From: Archegozetes longisetosus
Taxonomy: Eukaryota > Arthropoda > Arachnida > Sarcoptiformes > Trhypochthoniidae
Length of the DNA stretch: 64,000 nucleotides
Direction of reading: 5' to 3'
Assembly: GCA_018873245.2 (NCBI GenBank)
Contig: JAEMBT020000009.1
Location: 2,510,001 to 2,574,000, forward strand
The stretch's first letter is position 1, and every line of letters starts with the position of its first letter. Below are positions 35,304-46,190 of the stretch, in pieces. Below the pieces are notes generated by a model that was not told the DNA's origin, ran no database searches, and saw only the letters and a program-made list of their open reading frames with translations. The position numbers and the translations under genes were made by a program.

Positions 35304-36560
35304 TAAGTTTCAAATGTGATAAGCATCTAAATTTATAGTATATAACCAATTTATATAACCGTTATGTAATGTTCAATTAGTCGTATTAATTAATTTGTTG
35401 AGTTAATGGATTTTTAAACTTTTTCATAGGAATGATACTAATCAATGAGCTTTAAATCTTTTTAAAGAGTATTAGTTCGTGAGTGCTATGCAAGTACTAT
35501 ATTCAATATGTTTTTTGAAAAAGAGCCTTAGATTTAAGACTAAAACACTAAAAGGTGCACATCAAGACATGTACACATTAAGTTTTGATTTCAACTAATT
35601 GTTGAACTCTAAACGAATGACAAAATAATATAGAGATAAGTACTGTGAAATATAAAAAATAGTGCTAATAGTTTCTATGTTTGTTTAATTAGTCATCTTA
35701 AGAAATAACCTTAATTTATAATAAAGTAGGTTTGTAGTAAAGTAGAAAGTGTAGTTTACAACTTTCATTTGTAACGAGTAATATCTTTATGGTTACGGTA
35801 CAAAATCATTTTCCACTTGACTGACAAATAATTGTATAAGTACTATTTACCTAAATCACAGAAAAACAACTATTTTTTATGCTTCCAGATAAAAATAGCA
35901 TTATTGTGAGAACCAAAAACTATAAAAGGCAAAAAGAAGTTGTGTAACAGTAATCAGATAGATCATAAATCTTTAGCGCTTAACTATTAGTTTTTTCTTT
36001 GTACAACATAAGTTATAATAAAACAAATATTAAAGAGTAGTTCTCATTTATATGAAGTTTATATTTTATACTTTTAATAAAGAGTAGAGAAAAAGTATCA
36101 AACAAATTACTTTAAAAAGCAAAGCATACTCTATCGAGTCAAACTTGACTCTTTGATAGAGAATTAGGTAAAAGTAAGTTGGAATCTCACGTTGAGGTCC
36201 CCGATTTCCATTTACTCATTCCTAGAAACACAATTACATGAGAAACTCTACATTTAACGTATAGCCGAATTTTTCATGTTTAGATCGATCCCGAGTCATA
36301 AAAGTAAAAGTAACAGTAAGCTGAAAATCTTTTGAAAGTTCACGACCAAAAAAGTTATATTTTATTGAATAATTATGTAATTAATTACAAATCAAAATAA
36401 ATATCATTAAAATTTGTTAGTAACTTTATTATCGCATAAGTTCTAACATTTACGAGTTTTTCACATTCATTGAGATATCAATTAAATTTGTTAATAATAT
36501 TCTAGGAAAATTTGAAAGTTCACATCATTTGAGATTATAATATAATTAAATGCATTTAAT
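35304..36560. other. Intergenic, no gene seen
   Basis: 3' flank of the phosphotransferase-like gene. A segment at 36322-36345 (CTGAAAATC.TTTGAAAGTTC) recurs inverted at 42114-42137 and looks like a Tc1-type terminus, so part of this stretch may be transposon end sequence. Confidence 0.45.
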
Positions 36561-37560
36561 TCTGACTTTAATAACTGGCATGATCACCTTTAGCTTTTAT
36601 GACCTCAAGAAGACGACTTTGCATGCTGTCCACTGATTTATTGAGTACTTCGGGACAATTTTGATTTGAATTTGATTCGAAGTGAGAGATTTCAAAGCTT
36701 GCAAGATTGTTTCGCTACCCAATCGGGATTCTTCAGTCCAACTCGTCCCAAAGGTTCTCAATTCAATTCAGGTCAGAAAATTCGGGCGGCCATTGAAGGA
36801 ATTTGACATGATTATTTTCTAAAAACTTCTTAATTACTCCCGATTTGTGTTTAGGGTCGTTGTCCTGCACTAAGGTAAAATTTTCTTTGATCCTCATATT
36901 ATCTGCAGAGAAAAATTGTTTTGTAGAATACCCCTGTATTGAAATCTGTCTATTTTCCCACTGATTTTTACCAGTTGTCCTATCCTGTGTCCATAAAAGC
37001 ATCTCCAATCCATGATATATTGTGGGTGTTTAGCTCTCTCTTTGATATTATTTTCTTAAACTCTTCTTCCAGTCTACACCATGTCTTTTGGAGACGTCAC
37101 ACTGAATAAGCTGTAAATTTGGGTTCATCAATCCAAGTTACACACTCCTAGAATGTTCGGGCATGTTCACATATTGTTTCGCAAGCTGCAGCTTTTGTTC
37201 TTATTTATGACCTAATTTTATGGCATTTAATGATCACACGACTACAGTAGCCAAATTTATTGATAGACTTCCTTATTGTAGGCAGACTCACATCGAGAGA
37301 GATTTTCCTTTATTTCCTGTACAGAAACTTAACGATTTTTCAGAACCTTGCGCTCAATTCGAGTTTTCATTTTTGTTGTAAGTGCTTTCGGTCGATATCC
37401 GCAAGGTAAATTTTCTAGTGTTTTCATTGTGTTGAACTTGTTAACTATCTTAAGTGCACTCCGTAGAACTATGCATTTTACCAATTTCTCGAAGTAATTT
37501 TCCAACATTACTTTCGATGATTATTTCGGCCCTTTCTTAGTTACTTCGCGAGTTTAGGTA
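36560..37560 (-). pseudogene. Dead Tc1 (DD34E-type) transposase
   Basis: The minus strand carries the second half of a Tc1 transposase: QDNDPKH (second catalytic Asp, near 36865), WPPEFSDLN, then a stop where the third acidic residue motif should begin. The usual C-terminal tail (SVDSMQSRLLEVIKAKG) follows at 36580-36650. Upstream pieces of the catalytic domain and helix-turn-helix (to about 37560) are in several frames. Not functional. Confidence 0.75.
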
Positions 37561-38993
37561 TTTTATTCACTCTTATAACATGAAATTATGGTTAGGGTTT
37601 ATCAAGATTGAGTTAATACTTAAACGGTAAAACGATTTTGATTAGTGACTTCAATAAAATATGGTCTTTTTGACCCATCGATTGAATTGAAAATGTATGA
37701 TGTCGCAAGGATTAGGGTGTATAACAGTTAGCGTGTTTTGTACTTTATTAGTTTCGTCATCGTTGACGTAATCTGTTTTAAGGTTTGAGTGAAAACTAAT
37801 TTCTGTTAGAGGGGAGGGATTCGGGGAGTCCACAATTTTTAAATAAGATATTGTACACTTATATATTATTAATCAGCATAACTTAAGGAGTAAAAAAGTC
37901 GCTGGCCACGCCCCTCCAGGACCGCCTTGAACCCACGCCCACCAAAAATTATTTCACTTTAATCCTTATGGCACACAGATTCAACATGTATAACTCTTAT
38001 GTTGAAATTCATTCAGGGGACGGAGTTATAATTGCTTAAAGTTTAATTTTGCAACTTTTTAAAAATTAATATCTCAAGAATGGGAGGGACAAATATGGTG
38101 GAGGTTTTACTAATATCTTCTAAATATCATTAACTATAACATACTATAAAACCAAAGTCATACAAGGTCAACGACATTTTGTAGTTAACATAACATCACC
38201 GCTGGACTATAGCAAACGTGGACGGATATGTTCCCGACGTGGTAGACGCATAAATTATACCTCGTTGGACTCGTCTCGACTATACGAGTTGATTGAGACC
38301 ATACTCGAGGTCATCCGATAAATAGAACATAGAAAACGGAAGACAAATTAAACATATGAGCAGTATATGGGTACGTACAGCGCATTCTCTTATAAATTTT
38401 CATTTTTGTAAAATAGCTCATAAAACGTCGTTAATTTGCAAAAAAAAATTGTAAATCCCTAAAACAATTCGGTGTACATACCCGTACACTACTCGGTCAT
38501 ACACCACTACGCTTAAAAACCTAAAATATTAAGGCTTTATATTAAAATGTATAAAAATGGTAATAATCATACTTTTTATTTTCAAAATACTATGTAAAAA
38601 TTACATAAATATTCTATCATAAATATCCAATCCTAGCGCACACCCTTTCGCCCTTTTCATCCTTTTTTATTATTTCAAAAAAAACATGTAAAATAGCATA
38701 TTTTCATACTATTTTACATAAAAAAAGTGATAAAAATGAAAAAATATATGAGTTTACAACTACTTAATCAGCTAATATTACATAAAAATGCAAAATAATC
38801 CATTTGTTCTATTTTTTATTATAAAATGTATTCTATCTTAAATACATCGAAAGTAAATACTTCATGTCATAAAATAAATGTAAAAGCACATAAAAAATAT
38901 GCTTTTCTACACGATAAATCTTACATAAAAATTTTATGATGTTCATCTATGATAGCAATATTCTAAAGGTTGAAATGGAACGCTAGGACACGT
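37561..38993. other. Intergenic, very AT-rich, with repeated TTTTACAT/ATGTAAAA motifs
   Basis: No gene. 37890-37965 is a GC-richer patch with CCACGCCC blocks similar to those in the 48.5 kb foldback. 38560-38940 has many inverted ATGTAAAA/TTTTACAT and CATAAAAA motifs that could form hairpins. Confidence 0.45.
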
Positions 38994-39803
38994 TTATTGT
39001 GGAAATGCTATGTTTTGTGTTGTATTTTTCCAATATTCTCTTTCTTCTTTTACTGACCAGATTGCAGTTTTAATATTATTAAAATTATTTTTTATGAAAT
39101 GTAGAGAAAGAGATACATTACAAAATTTAGGGTAGTCAATACAGAATCGATACAATCGGATGAGAAAATAAACATATGACATTTCCCACTTAATATCGCA
39201 TTCTTTCAAGAAGTTTTTGAATATTTTCTTTTCAAATTTACATAACTCTTGAATTTTAGCCAAACATTCTCCAGTTTGAAATGCAGTTTTAACTGTTTTC
39301 TTCTGGTAAAATTCTAATTTGCTACTCAATGATGTTATTGCTGGTTTTGCTAGTTCAAGATTATCCATAAGTTCAATATCTACATTGTTCTGAATAAAAT
39401 ATTCACCAACTTTCAGACTATTTTTCAATCTACTAATCAAGTTCACTTTTATTTTCTTTTTCTTCATTGAAGCACATGAGCGACATGGTAGTTGGTCTGA
39501 TTCGTTTATTATATTAATAGCATCCATGACATTATCAGCTAAGCTTCCAGTTCTTCATTAAAAATAATTAATTGAATTACTTCATAAATTTTGATAATTT
39601 ACTTACTCTGGTTTTTCATTGGTAAAATTCAAACGATAAAATTCATCTAACTTTTCAACGAATGCCTTTCTATTATTTTTTGGTATTGCTGTTAGCAATC
39701 GATTATGTAAATTTAACATTATTAACCACACAGCATTAGGTAGTGAGCATGGTATTTCTTCATTATTATCATCTTCAACTTCATAGTCTGACATTATTTT
39801 CAT
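38994..39803 (-). CDS. Spliced protein of unknown function, 248 aa, DUF3102-like helix region
   Basis: Two open frames join cleanly: exon 39803-39607, a 63-bp intron (CCAGA|GTAAGT ... CTGGAAG|CTT), exon 39543-38994. Phases match and the stop is TAA. I do not recognise the protein. The first exon is acidic at its start and has a short helical PNAVWLIMLNLHNRLL segment. The second exon has a CRSC pair and then a helical region (TAFQTGECLAKIQELCKFEKKIFKNFL...) whose spacing is reminiscent of DUF3102, a domain known from phages and some large DNA viruses. It lies beside Polinton/adintovirus-like fragments on the same strand as the integrase, so it may have come with that element. The intron argues for residence in the host genome. 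Confidence 0.5.
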
Positions 39804-39950
39804 AGGCTAGAATTCCACCCTTTGAAATAATGTTCCGTTTTAACTAAATATTCATGTAAGAAATGACACGTTGGTGTACATATTATTAATGGTGGAAAAT
39901 AACCGTTATCTTATCAGAAAAAGATAAGGTAAAAATTATTTCTTACTTAT

Positions 39951-40455
39951 TTATAAATCACGAAAGTTTTCTGCCGGAACCCAAGAATTCATATTGTCTG
40001 GATATCCTTTCCATTTCACATATAACTCTTTTTTCCCATTTCTAGTTCTCGTTTTAAGTATCTTTTCAACTTCATAATCTTCATATTGTTTATTAAATTT
40101 AACTAATTCTGGTTCATAAAAACTTTCTTCAACTTCTTCGTCATTCCAATCGTTTATTTTATATGTAACTGGTTTTGTATTCAATACTTTACTAATTGTA
40201 AATAACTCTGTGGTCCAATTAGGTAAATAACCTTTGCTAAAAGTACTTTTCCATTTAGATATTCTTACTTTGTCTCCAACTTTAAATTTATTAACTTTAC
40301 TAGTTTTATCTTCTTTTGCATATAAATTTTTACAAACTTTAACTTCATTCTCTTTTTTACTAGCTTCTATTGGAGTCATTTTAATTGAAGTATGATAAGT
40401 ATTATTATAATTGTAAACTAAGTCATCAGTTATATCAATCCATTTTTTATGTCCA
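39951..40455 (-). pseudogene. Polinton/adintovirus-like integrase, C-terminal fragment with chromodomain
   Basis: The frame (open to 40535, but recognisable only up to about 40455) begins inside the integrase core, at the last catalytic-Glu region (PIEAS). It continues through the SH3-like KFKVGDKVR segment and ends in a chromodomain with YVKWKGYP. This arrangement is typical of retrovirus-like integrases of Maverick/Polinton and adintovirus elements. The front half, with the zinc-binding part and the first two catalytic residues, is missing, so it is a fragment. It directly abuts a plus-strand phospholipase-like piece, showing rearrangement of the element. Described only as a genomic relic. 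Confidence 0.75.
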
Positions 40456-40625
40456 AATTCAGTAAAGGTTATAATATTATAAAGGAATAAATGATTTAGA
40501 TAAGCATGCTTAGAACATGATATTGCATATGACAAAAATAAAGATACAACGAAAAGAAATATAGCTGATAATTTATTAGCACAAGAAGCAAATAGTTTAG
40601 CAGATGACCTAAATCAACCAGAATA

Positions 40626-41942
40626 AAGTATGAAAATCAAAATCCGTACAAAATCTAAACGTAATTTATTTAATGATTGTTTAGTTTTTATTTGTTTTGA
40701 TTTAATGTAATCCGAGAGTGATTACTAGTCATTGATTTTGAGCAATATTTTTAATTTGTGATTAATATCTTCGGCGATGTCCTCATCTAAAGAGTTAGAC
40801 CTCAGACAACGTGTTGGCGAACTGATGGAGAAAAACCCAACACTTGAAGACAAACATATTGTTAAGCATTTCGCGTTAGAAGGAAAGGCCAGAACTACTA
40901 TTTATGATATCATTAGAAGACTAAGAAGTGGTAGTAGTGTCCAGCGAAAGTCGGGAAGTGGTCAGTATCAGGGGGTTGACCAGAAAACAAAAGATAAAAT
41001 CATTAAGTTTAGTGTCAACAAAGTTGGGGTCAGCTATCGAGCAATTGGCCGAAAATTTTCTATATCTCCCGCGACGGCGAAGAAAATTTTGATCAATTCA
41101 GGTGTGACTCGAAAAAAGAGAAGGAAGTGTCCGAAAAGTAATGAAAATCAAATGAAAAGACAACAAACATGTTTGCAAAAGTTAAGAAGAACTGTTCTGA
41201 AGGCAATGAATGAAGACGAGGTAGTTATGGATGACGAGACCTACTGCACCACCGATGGATCAGACACCAATTTTAATGATTTCTACTATCATTCTGAACA
41301 TATCGAAGCACCCGAAGAAGTCACATTACGACCTGTGTCCAAATTCCCGAAGAAAGTGATGGTATGGTTATCTATGAGTTCAAAGGGTTTCTCTGAGCCA
41401 TACATCGTTCAGTCGGGAAATGCGGTTAATGCAGAGGTATATATTAGGGAATGTGTGACTCGTCTCCAGAATTTTGTCGAAAAATACCATTCCGACGGAA
41501 AGTACATCTTTTGGCCAGACTTAGCCAGTTCTCATTACGCCAGAATCACAACTCAAGTTCTCGACTCAATAGGTTTAAAATATGTTAAGAAAGAAGACAA
41601 TCCTCCGAATGTTCCCCAACTTCGCCCCATTGAGCAATATTGGGCTTATCTTAAAAGACAAATATATAAGGATGAATGGCAGACCGATAGTATTGATAAA
41701 TTGATCCGTCGTATAAAGAAAATCATTAAAAATACTCCCAAAGATATGTGCCAAAGACTTATGGAAGGGGTTAAGACTAATGTCCGAAAGGCGGCCGATC
41801 GGGGGTTTTAAATTTTAAAAACTAATTGTTTTATAAATTATAGTAAATTTGTGATATTATCTGAAATTTTCAATAAAATTGATTAATTAAAATTCACTTA
41901 AATCTTAACTTATAATTTGTACGGATTTTGATTTTCATACTT
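40626..41942 (+). mobile_element. Intact-looking Tc1/mariner element, DD37E class, 1317 bp
   Basis: Near-perfect inverted ends (AAGTATGAAAATCAAAATCC at both termini, about 28 bp in all) are flanked by TA duplications (40624-40625 and 41943-41944). They enclose one full-length transposase gene. The insertion splits the phospholipase-like fragment exactly at a TA. Near-identical ends and an open transposase indicate a recent arrival. Confidence 0.92.
40777..41811 (+). CDS. Tc1/mariner transposase, DD37E, 344 aa
   Basis: Cut-and-paste transposase inserting at TA. Residues 1-110 hold a paired-like double helix-turn-helix (TTIYDIIRRLRSG, GVSYRAIGRKFSISPATAKKIL). Next comes a basic KKRRK stretch that may be a nuclear signal. 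The catalytic core has Asp153 (MDDETY), Asp248 (FWPDLASSH) and Glu286 (RPIEQYW). There are 37 residues between the second Asp and the Glu, so it is DD37E, as in the mosquito ITmD37E/TRT group, with that group's NPPNVPQLRPIE motif. There are no stops or frameshifts and the start ATG is unambiguous. Length is normal. It is the only transposase in the window that looks functional. Confidence 0.92.
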   Translation: MSSSKELDLRQRVGELMEKNPTLEDKHIVKHFALEGKARTTIYDIIRRLRSGSSVQRKSGSGQYQGVDQKTKDKIIKFSVNKVGVSYRAIGRKFSISPATAKKILINSGVTRKKRRKCPKSNENQMKRQQTCLQKLRRTVLKAMNEDEVVMDDETYCTTDGSDTNFNDFYYHSEHIEAPEEVTLRPVSKFPKKVMVWLSMSSKGFSEPYIVQSGNAVNAEVYIRECVTRLQNFVEKYHSDGKYIFWPDLASSHYARITTQVLDSIGLKYVKKEDNPPNVPQLRPIEQYWAYLKRQIYKDEWQTDSIDKLIRRIKKIIKNTPKDMCQRLMEGVKTNVRKAADRGF

Positions 41943-42030
41943 TATGTTAGAAATGATTCAAAGAAAGTTGCAGCTTTAATGTCAGCTAAATCATGGTTAG
42001 GTTTATTTTGTGTATCAAAAAATACTCTGT

Positions 42031-43427
42031 TAATATAGTACCTACATCAATAAAACATTCAATAACTTTTATGTAAAGTTCATTTAAACTTTTCAAAGAT
42101 TATATTTGTATGGCGTGAACTTTCAAATGATTTTCAGTGCAGATGACAAGTCTAGTGGTGAAAAGTTTCGAGATGACAACTACAATAATAAAAAAATAAA
42201 CCTTTCAACTTATCAATAAATATATTAAATTCAAAGGAAACTAATTAATAGTAGGTATAATAGAAAATCGTCTTTTTAATAGTGACTTTAAATACAAGCA
42301 ATACGACCAAATATAAAGAGACTGAAATAGTATTTTAATTAAATGCATACATAAATGAAATAATTGCGTAATTTCAAATCTTTCACTTCTTTTTGATTTA
42401 TTAATATTTCGATTTAGGACTTTTATCGTAAAAACTCTTCACTTTGATTGTCGAGGTTTTCATGAAGCAATTCTTAAGCTTTACTAACTTTTAGTGAATC
42501 AAAAGAATACAAACAAACATAGAATTCATATTCAGTTTTAGGATTAAGCGGAATATGTTTCTGTATGTCTAATAATTTTTGTGATCAAATTGGAATATAA
42601 TTGTGACATGCGAGCTGTAAATCACTCTAATATTTGTCTAATTCACTATTTGCAATATTCTATTTGAAAAAATACAAACTTATATCACATTCTAAGGAGA
42701 GCGAAAGTGAAATGTTCACAATTAATTTGGAACTTGTTTTGTCGACATTTTGAAAATCGTACCCTCAAGGCAGCAGCTCTAAAAACATATATTCAAACAT
42801 TTTCAAGAAAATTTACTATTTCTCATGACTACTGACTCGGGCGGCACGGTAATCAGGATGTTTTTCGTAATTTTATTTTTTCAATAACTTTTTGGTTTTT
42901 GTTTGACTTAATTTCTCACATTCAAATTTCAACTAATTTATAATACATTTGTAAAAAGAATTTTGAGAAATCGCTGACAATTCTCTCACAGTAAGTTAAA
43001 CAAACTGCACACTGCAATCATTTTTGTCACTTAGGAGTTAAAGTTCAGAATCATAATGGCAGCTAAATACAACTGTTGGGTTCTTTATCAGTAGAATAAG
43101 TCTGGAAAAATTAATGTCTTTTTTGTCAAACCCTATGACAAACCAGAAGTGTTATTTTAATTACACTTTAAATGCATTAATACTCAACAATTATGCTTAA
43201 AACAGTTTTCCATACAAAATTTATTCAATCTTTTTGAAAGAACAGCGTAAAAAAATTGAAAATGTTCCAGTCTCGAAAATTATCTCTCTCTCAAGTTTCA
43301 GCGAAATTTATGAGTCAGAAATTGAATTGATTTACAAAAACTTTTCTCTAAATATGTTAAATAAACATTAAATATGTATTAGAAATGATTGTTTATAGCT
43401 ATCTATAAATTTAAATCAAATGATTCT
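42031..43427. other. Intergenic, with a solo Tc1-like terminus
   Basis: No gene. 42105-42137 (GCGTGAACTTTCAAATGATTTTCAG) is the inverted counterpart of a sequence at 36322-36345 and looks like an isolated Tc1-type end. The remainder is AT-rich 3' flank of the two-DBD gene. Confidence 0.45.
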
Positions 43428-45052
43428 TTAGTTCCTTTTCCTTTTGACTCCAGAACTCGATTCAAAGTTGCGACCACCAGAAGCAGTCGTGCAATTATTA
43501 GCCACAGTTTCAGAGACAGGACTATACGATTGCAAAATACTTTCTTCTGGTTCTCCAGTATTGGAGGCCAACTCATTGTTGGCACCCATTTCTGATAAGA
43601 GAAAAATTGAATCATTTATTTATTCATAGAATGCTTTTGATTTATAAATGAGTTATATTACTCGTGTGACGAACTGCTTCCTCTTGTTCGTTGTCTCCAA
43701 CCACTATAGAACTATTCAAAGTTTTGTTTTTATGTTTGACGCCAATCATTTGTCCATTCATTCCAACTTCAATACACTTTTGAAACCGACAAAACTTGCA
43801 TTTATTTCTCGTTTCTTGATTTATAAGACAATTTCCATCAGCAACACATCCGTTAATTTTGATGGCTTTAGTGAAAACTCTTCTGAAGAAAGTGCCGCAA
43901 CCGCCACACGATTCAACTCCAAATTGCACTTCATTTGCTCGACTCGATTGCGCGCCACAAATTTTACATGACTTCAATTTACCACTGGTTGTCATCAATT
44001 TATGAACCGTTACTTCAGATTCGACGACCGTTTCTTTTGATCCTTTATAAGAATCATTAGAATTTGTTTGAATTTGATCGCGAGAGATATCGTCATCTGA
44101 AAAAAAAATTTTGTTCCATATATTATTCGATACCTAAGTTTTTAATTAAAATGCATTTCTCGTGCAACTTATAATAACAATTACCGTCATTGTCGTCATT
44201 AATATCCATAGTCTTAAATTGATTGTTTGATTTATGTTTCGCAACCACACATTTTTTATTAGTTTTATTTTTGGTCCATTTTCTCTTTGGTCTTTTGTTT
44301 GGTTTGAATTTTACACTTTGTCTGCCATTTATTCCCAAATTTAAACACTTTTGAAGCCGACAAAACTTGCAGTCTTTTCGTGTCTCTTTATTTATAAGAC
44401 AATTGCCATCAGCAACACACTTGGGAACTGTTTGGTGGCTAAATTTCCTGAAGAATGCATTACAAGCATCGCATATCTTAACTCCAGATTGATTTTTAAT
44501 GTTTTTAATATCTCCACATATTTGACAGACATTGGGTTCGAGATCATTGTCAAGACTATTGTCGTGACTCAACCTATTGATGCGTTTCTTATTAAACGTA
44601 TTTGTCTTGACTTGAATTAACTTTAATCTTTTCTGATTATCAATACTTTCACTAATGTTTGGCTTTTGTTGAGGTGAACATTGAGTTTGAGAAGATTGCA
44701 ATATCTTATTACTACTGTTGACTTCATTTTGAATCATTTGTCGCATTAAAGTGTCTGTGAATCCATTTTTATAAAAGGTTAAGTCAATTTGTTCGGAATG
44801 AATGATTGACCCGTCCATTAGTTTATTTTCAATAGAATTGTATTCGTTTCTCATTTTTGTGAAGGCTTTTCTTAGTAACGACTTTTGACCCATAGACACG
44901 TTGGGTAATCGCTCCAAATCTAGGTTTAAATCTAAAGCCAACAACGTATGGATTGAGTCGTAATCGTTTTCAATGAGAACATTGATTGTTTCGGGTTTAA
45001 TACCACAAATTTGACTCAAATATTTGCGACAGAACACGATCTCCTTATCCAT
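43428..45052 (-). CDS. Protein with two nuclear-receptor DNA-binding domains and no ligand domain, 488 aa
   Basis: Coding exons 45052-44185, 44096-43662 and 43591-43428; phases 1 and 1 match. A 5' untranslated intron (45071-45124) precedes the ATG. Residues about 17-68 form a SAM-like helical domain. DBD1 (about 176-241) has both C4 zinc modules with P-box CDACNA. It is followed by the basic KPNKRPKRKW. DBD2 (about 333-401) has P-box CGGCGT and RFQKCIEVGM. The last exon is Ser/Asn-rich and ends KRKRN. There is no ligand-binding domain and no room for one. Such C4 domains bind hormone-response half-sites in nuclear DNA. Both P-boxes differ from the canonical CEGCKG, so target choice is likely unusual. 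No frame damage is seen. I cannot assign an ortholog. Confidence 0.85.
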
Positions 45053-45070
45053 ATCTAGTTCTCTATTCAA

Positions 45071-45124
45071 CTAAAATAAAAACAAAAACTTTCAAAGACT
45101 ACACATAATTAAATTGATTATTAC
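45071..45124 (-). other. 5' UTR intron of the two-DBD gene
   Basis: CAG|GTAATAATC donor at 45124 and TTATTTTAG|TTG acceptor at 45071, 54 bp. The ATG follows 18 bp into the next exon. Confidence 0.5.
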
Positions 45125-45125
45125 C

Positions 45126-46094
45126 TGAAAAAATACTTTTACTTAATGGACAAATATTTGTGCTTTTGATGTGTTTTGAAGAAAACAAAGACCAATAAAC
45201 CCTTAATTGTAAACAAATTGATATTTACTTACGATTTAAATGACTTTATTTACAGCTAAACCCTTTAAGTACAAGTGTTTCTCAGTACTAGTAACAAAAC
45301 CCTAATTTTGGGGCAGTTTTAAATGACTTCTCCCTATGTTTTGCTGACATTTCTAAAGTTTTTTTTAAGTTTTTTGTTTACAATTTTCTCATGATTTCAT
45401 TATGCATTTTCAAATTTTGCTAATTTAACAATTTAATGAAAAGTTAACCAAGAATTTGTAAATAATTGAATTTAATAGAATTTGAATTTTCATATAAAAG
45501 TTAAAATTTTTGAATTTCCTACCTAGTAACCTGATATTTTTCTTGACAAATAACAAGTATAATTTTTCAGTTTCTTGAAATAATAACTAGATTAAAATGT
45601 TTAGATACTTATGGATTATAAAAGTTTTTATGGGCACGCTCGAAGCAGTAATTGCAGTAGAGTAAGGTGACCACATGTTCTCCTTTAGGGAAGACAGTCC
45701 TCTTTTGACAAATTTTGTCCTCTATTCTCCCGGGGGTCAGAGGAGGACAATACAATATTCTCATTTACAAAAAGCATTAAAATTTCCTGGGAATGTAATT
45801 ATTTTCTATGTTTTGTATGCAAAAGTCAAACTTGTACCCTTTTCGTAGTCAAAGATAGTATAATTTCGCATATATATACAGTTTTCTCCAAGTCTAACTA
45901 GGACGATAAAACAGGCTATAATTCAGGAACCATAATACATATTCTAGCCAAATTTGACAAGATCATGGTCAAACTCCCCCGATTGATAAATCAATTTTAA
46001 ATTTTGAAAAATGAGCAAGGATGAATGAGAAATTAAAATTTTAATGAAAAATTACATATTTTGAAGAAAATCACATAAATTCAAATTTAATTTC
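45126..46094. other. Intergenic, repeat remnants
   Basis: No gene. 45655-45765 (AAGGTGACCACATGTTCTCC ... GAGGACAAT) is a GC-richer block resembling hAT-derived miniature elements. The rest is AT-rich. Confidence 0.4.
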
Positions 46095-46190
46095 CGAACA
46101 ATTAATAGCGGGTATGACCCCCGCCGGCATGTCTCACCGCCTCCAATCTCCGTGACATTGACTCGATAAAATTAGTGTTAAAATACTAAT
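46095..46190 (-). pseudogene. Tc1-type transposase C-terminal remnant
   Basis: Minus-strand frame ending FIESMSRRLEAVRHAGG.HTRY then stop. This is the invariant tail of Tc1 transposases (SM.rR...vi...GG.t.Y). The rest of the gene is not recognisable. Confidence 0.55.

Larger units (their letters stand above)
40495..42030 (+). pseudogene. Phospholipase A2-like viral fragment, split by a transposon
   Basis: Two short plus-strand segments, about 40495-40623 and 41945-42030, read in a continuous frame across the target TA of the DD37E element. Together they resemble the calcium-dependent phospholipase A2-like domain found in parvovirus-type capsid proteins and in Polinton/adintovirus gene sets. 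An HD..YD pattern lies in the first segment at about 40520-40540. The copy is incomplete at both ends and interrupted, so it is a relic. Assignment rests on motif spacing only. Confidence 0.5.

Noticed and set aside
40456..40535. N-terminal extension of the integrase frame
   Set aside because: It is the antisense of the phospholipase-like fragment, so it is not part of the integrase.
43648..43971. Plus-strand frame opposite DBD2
   Set aside because: Shadow of the zinc-finger exon.
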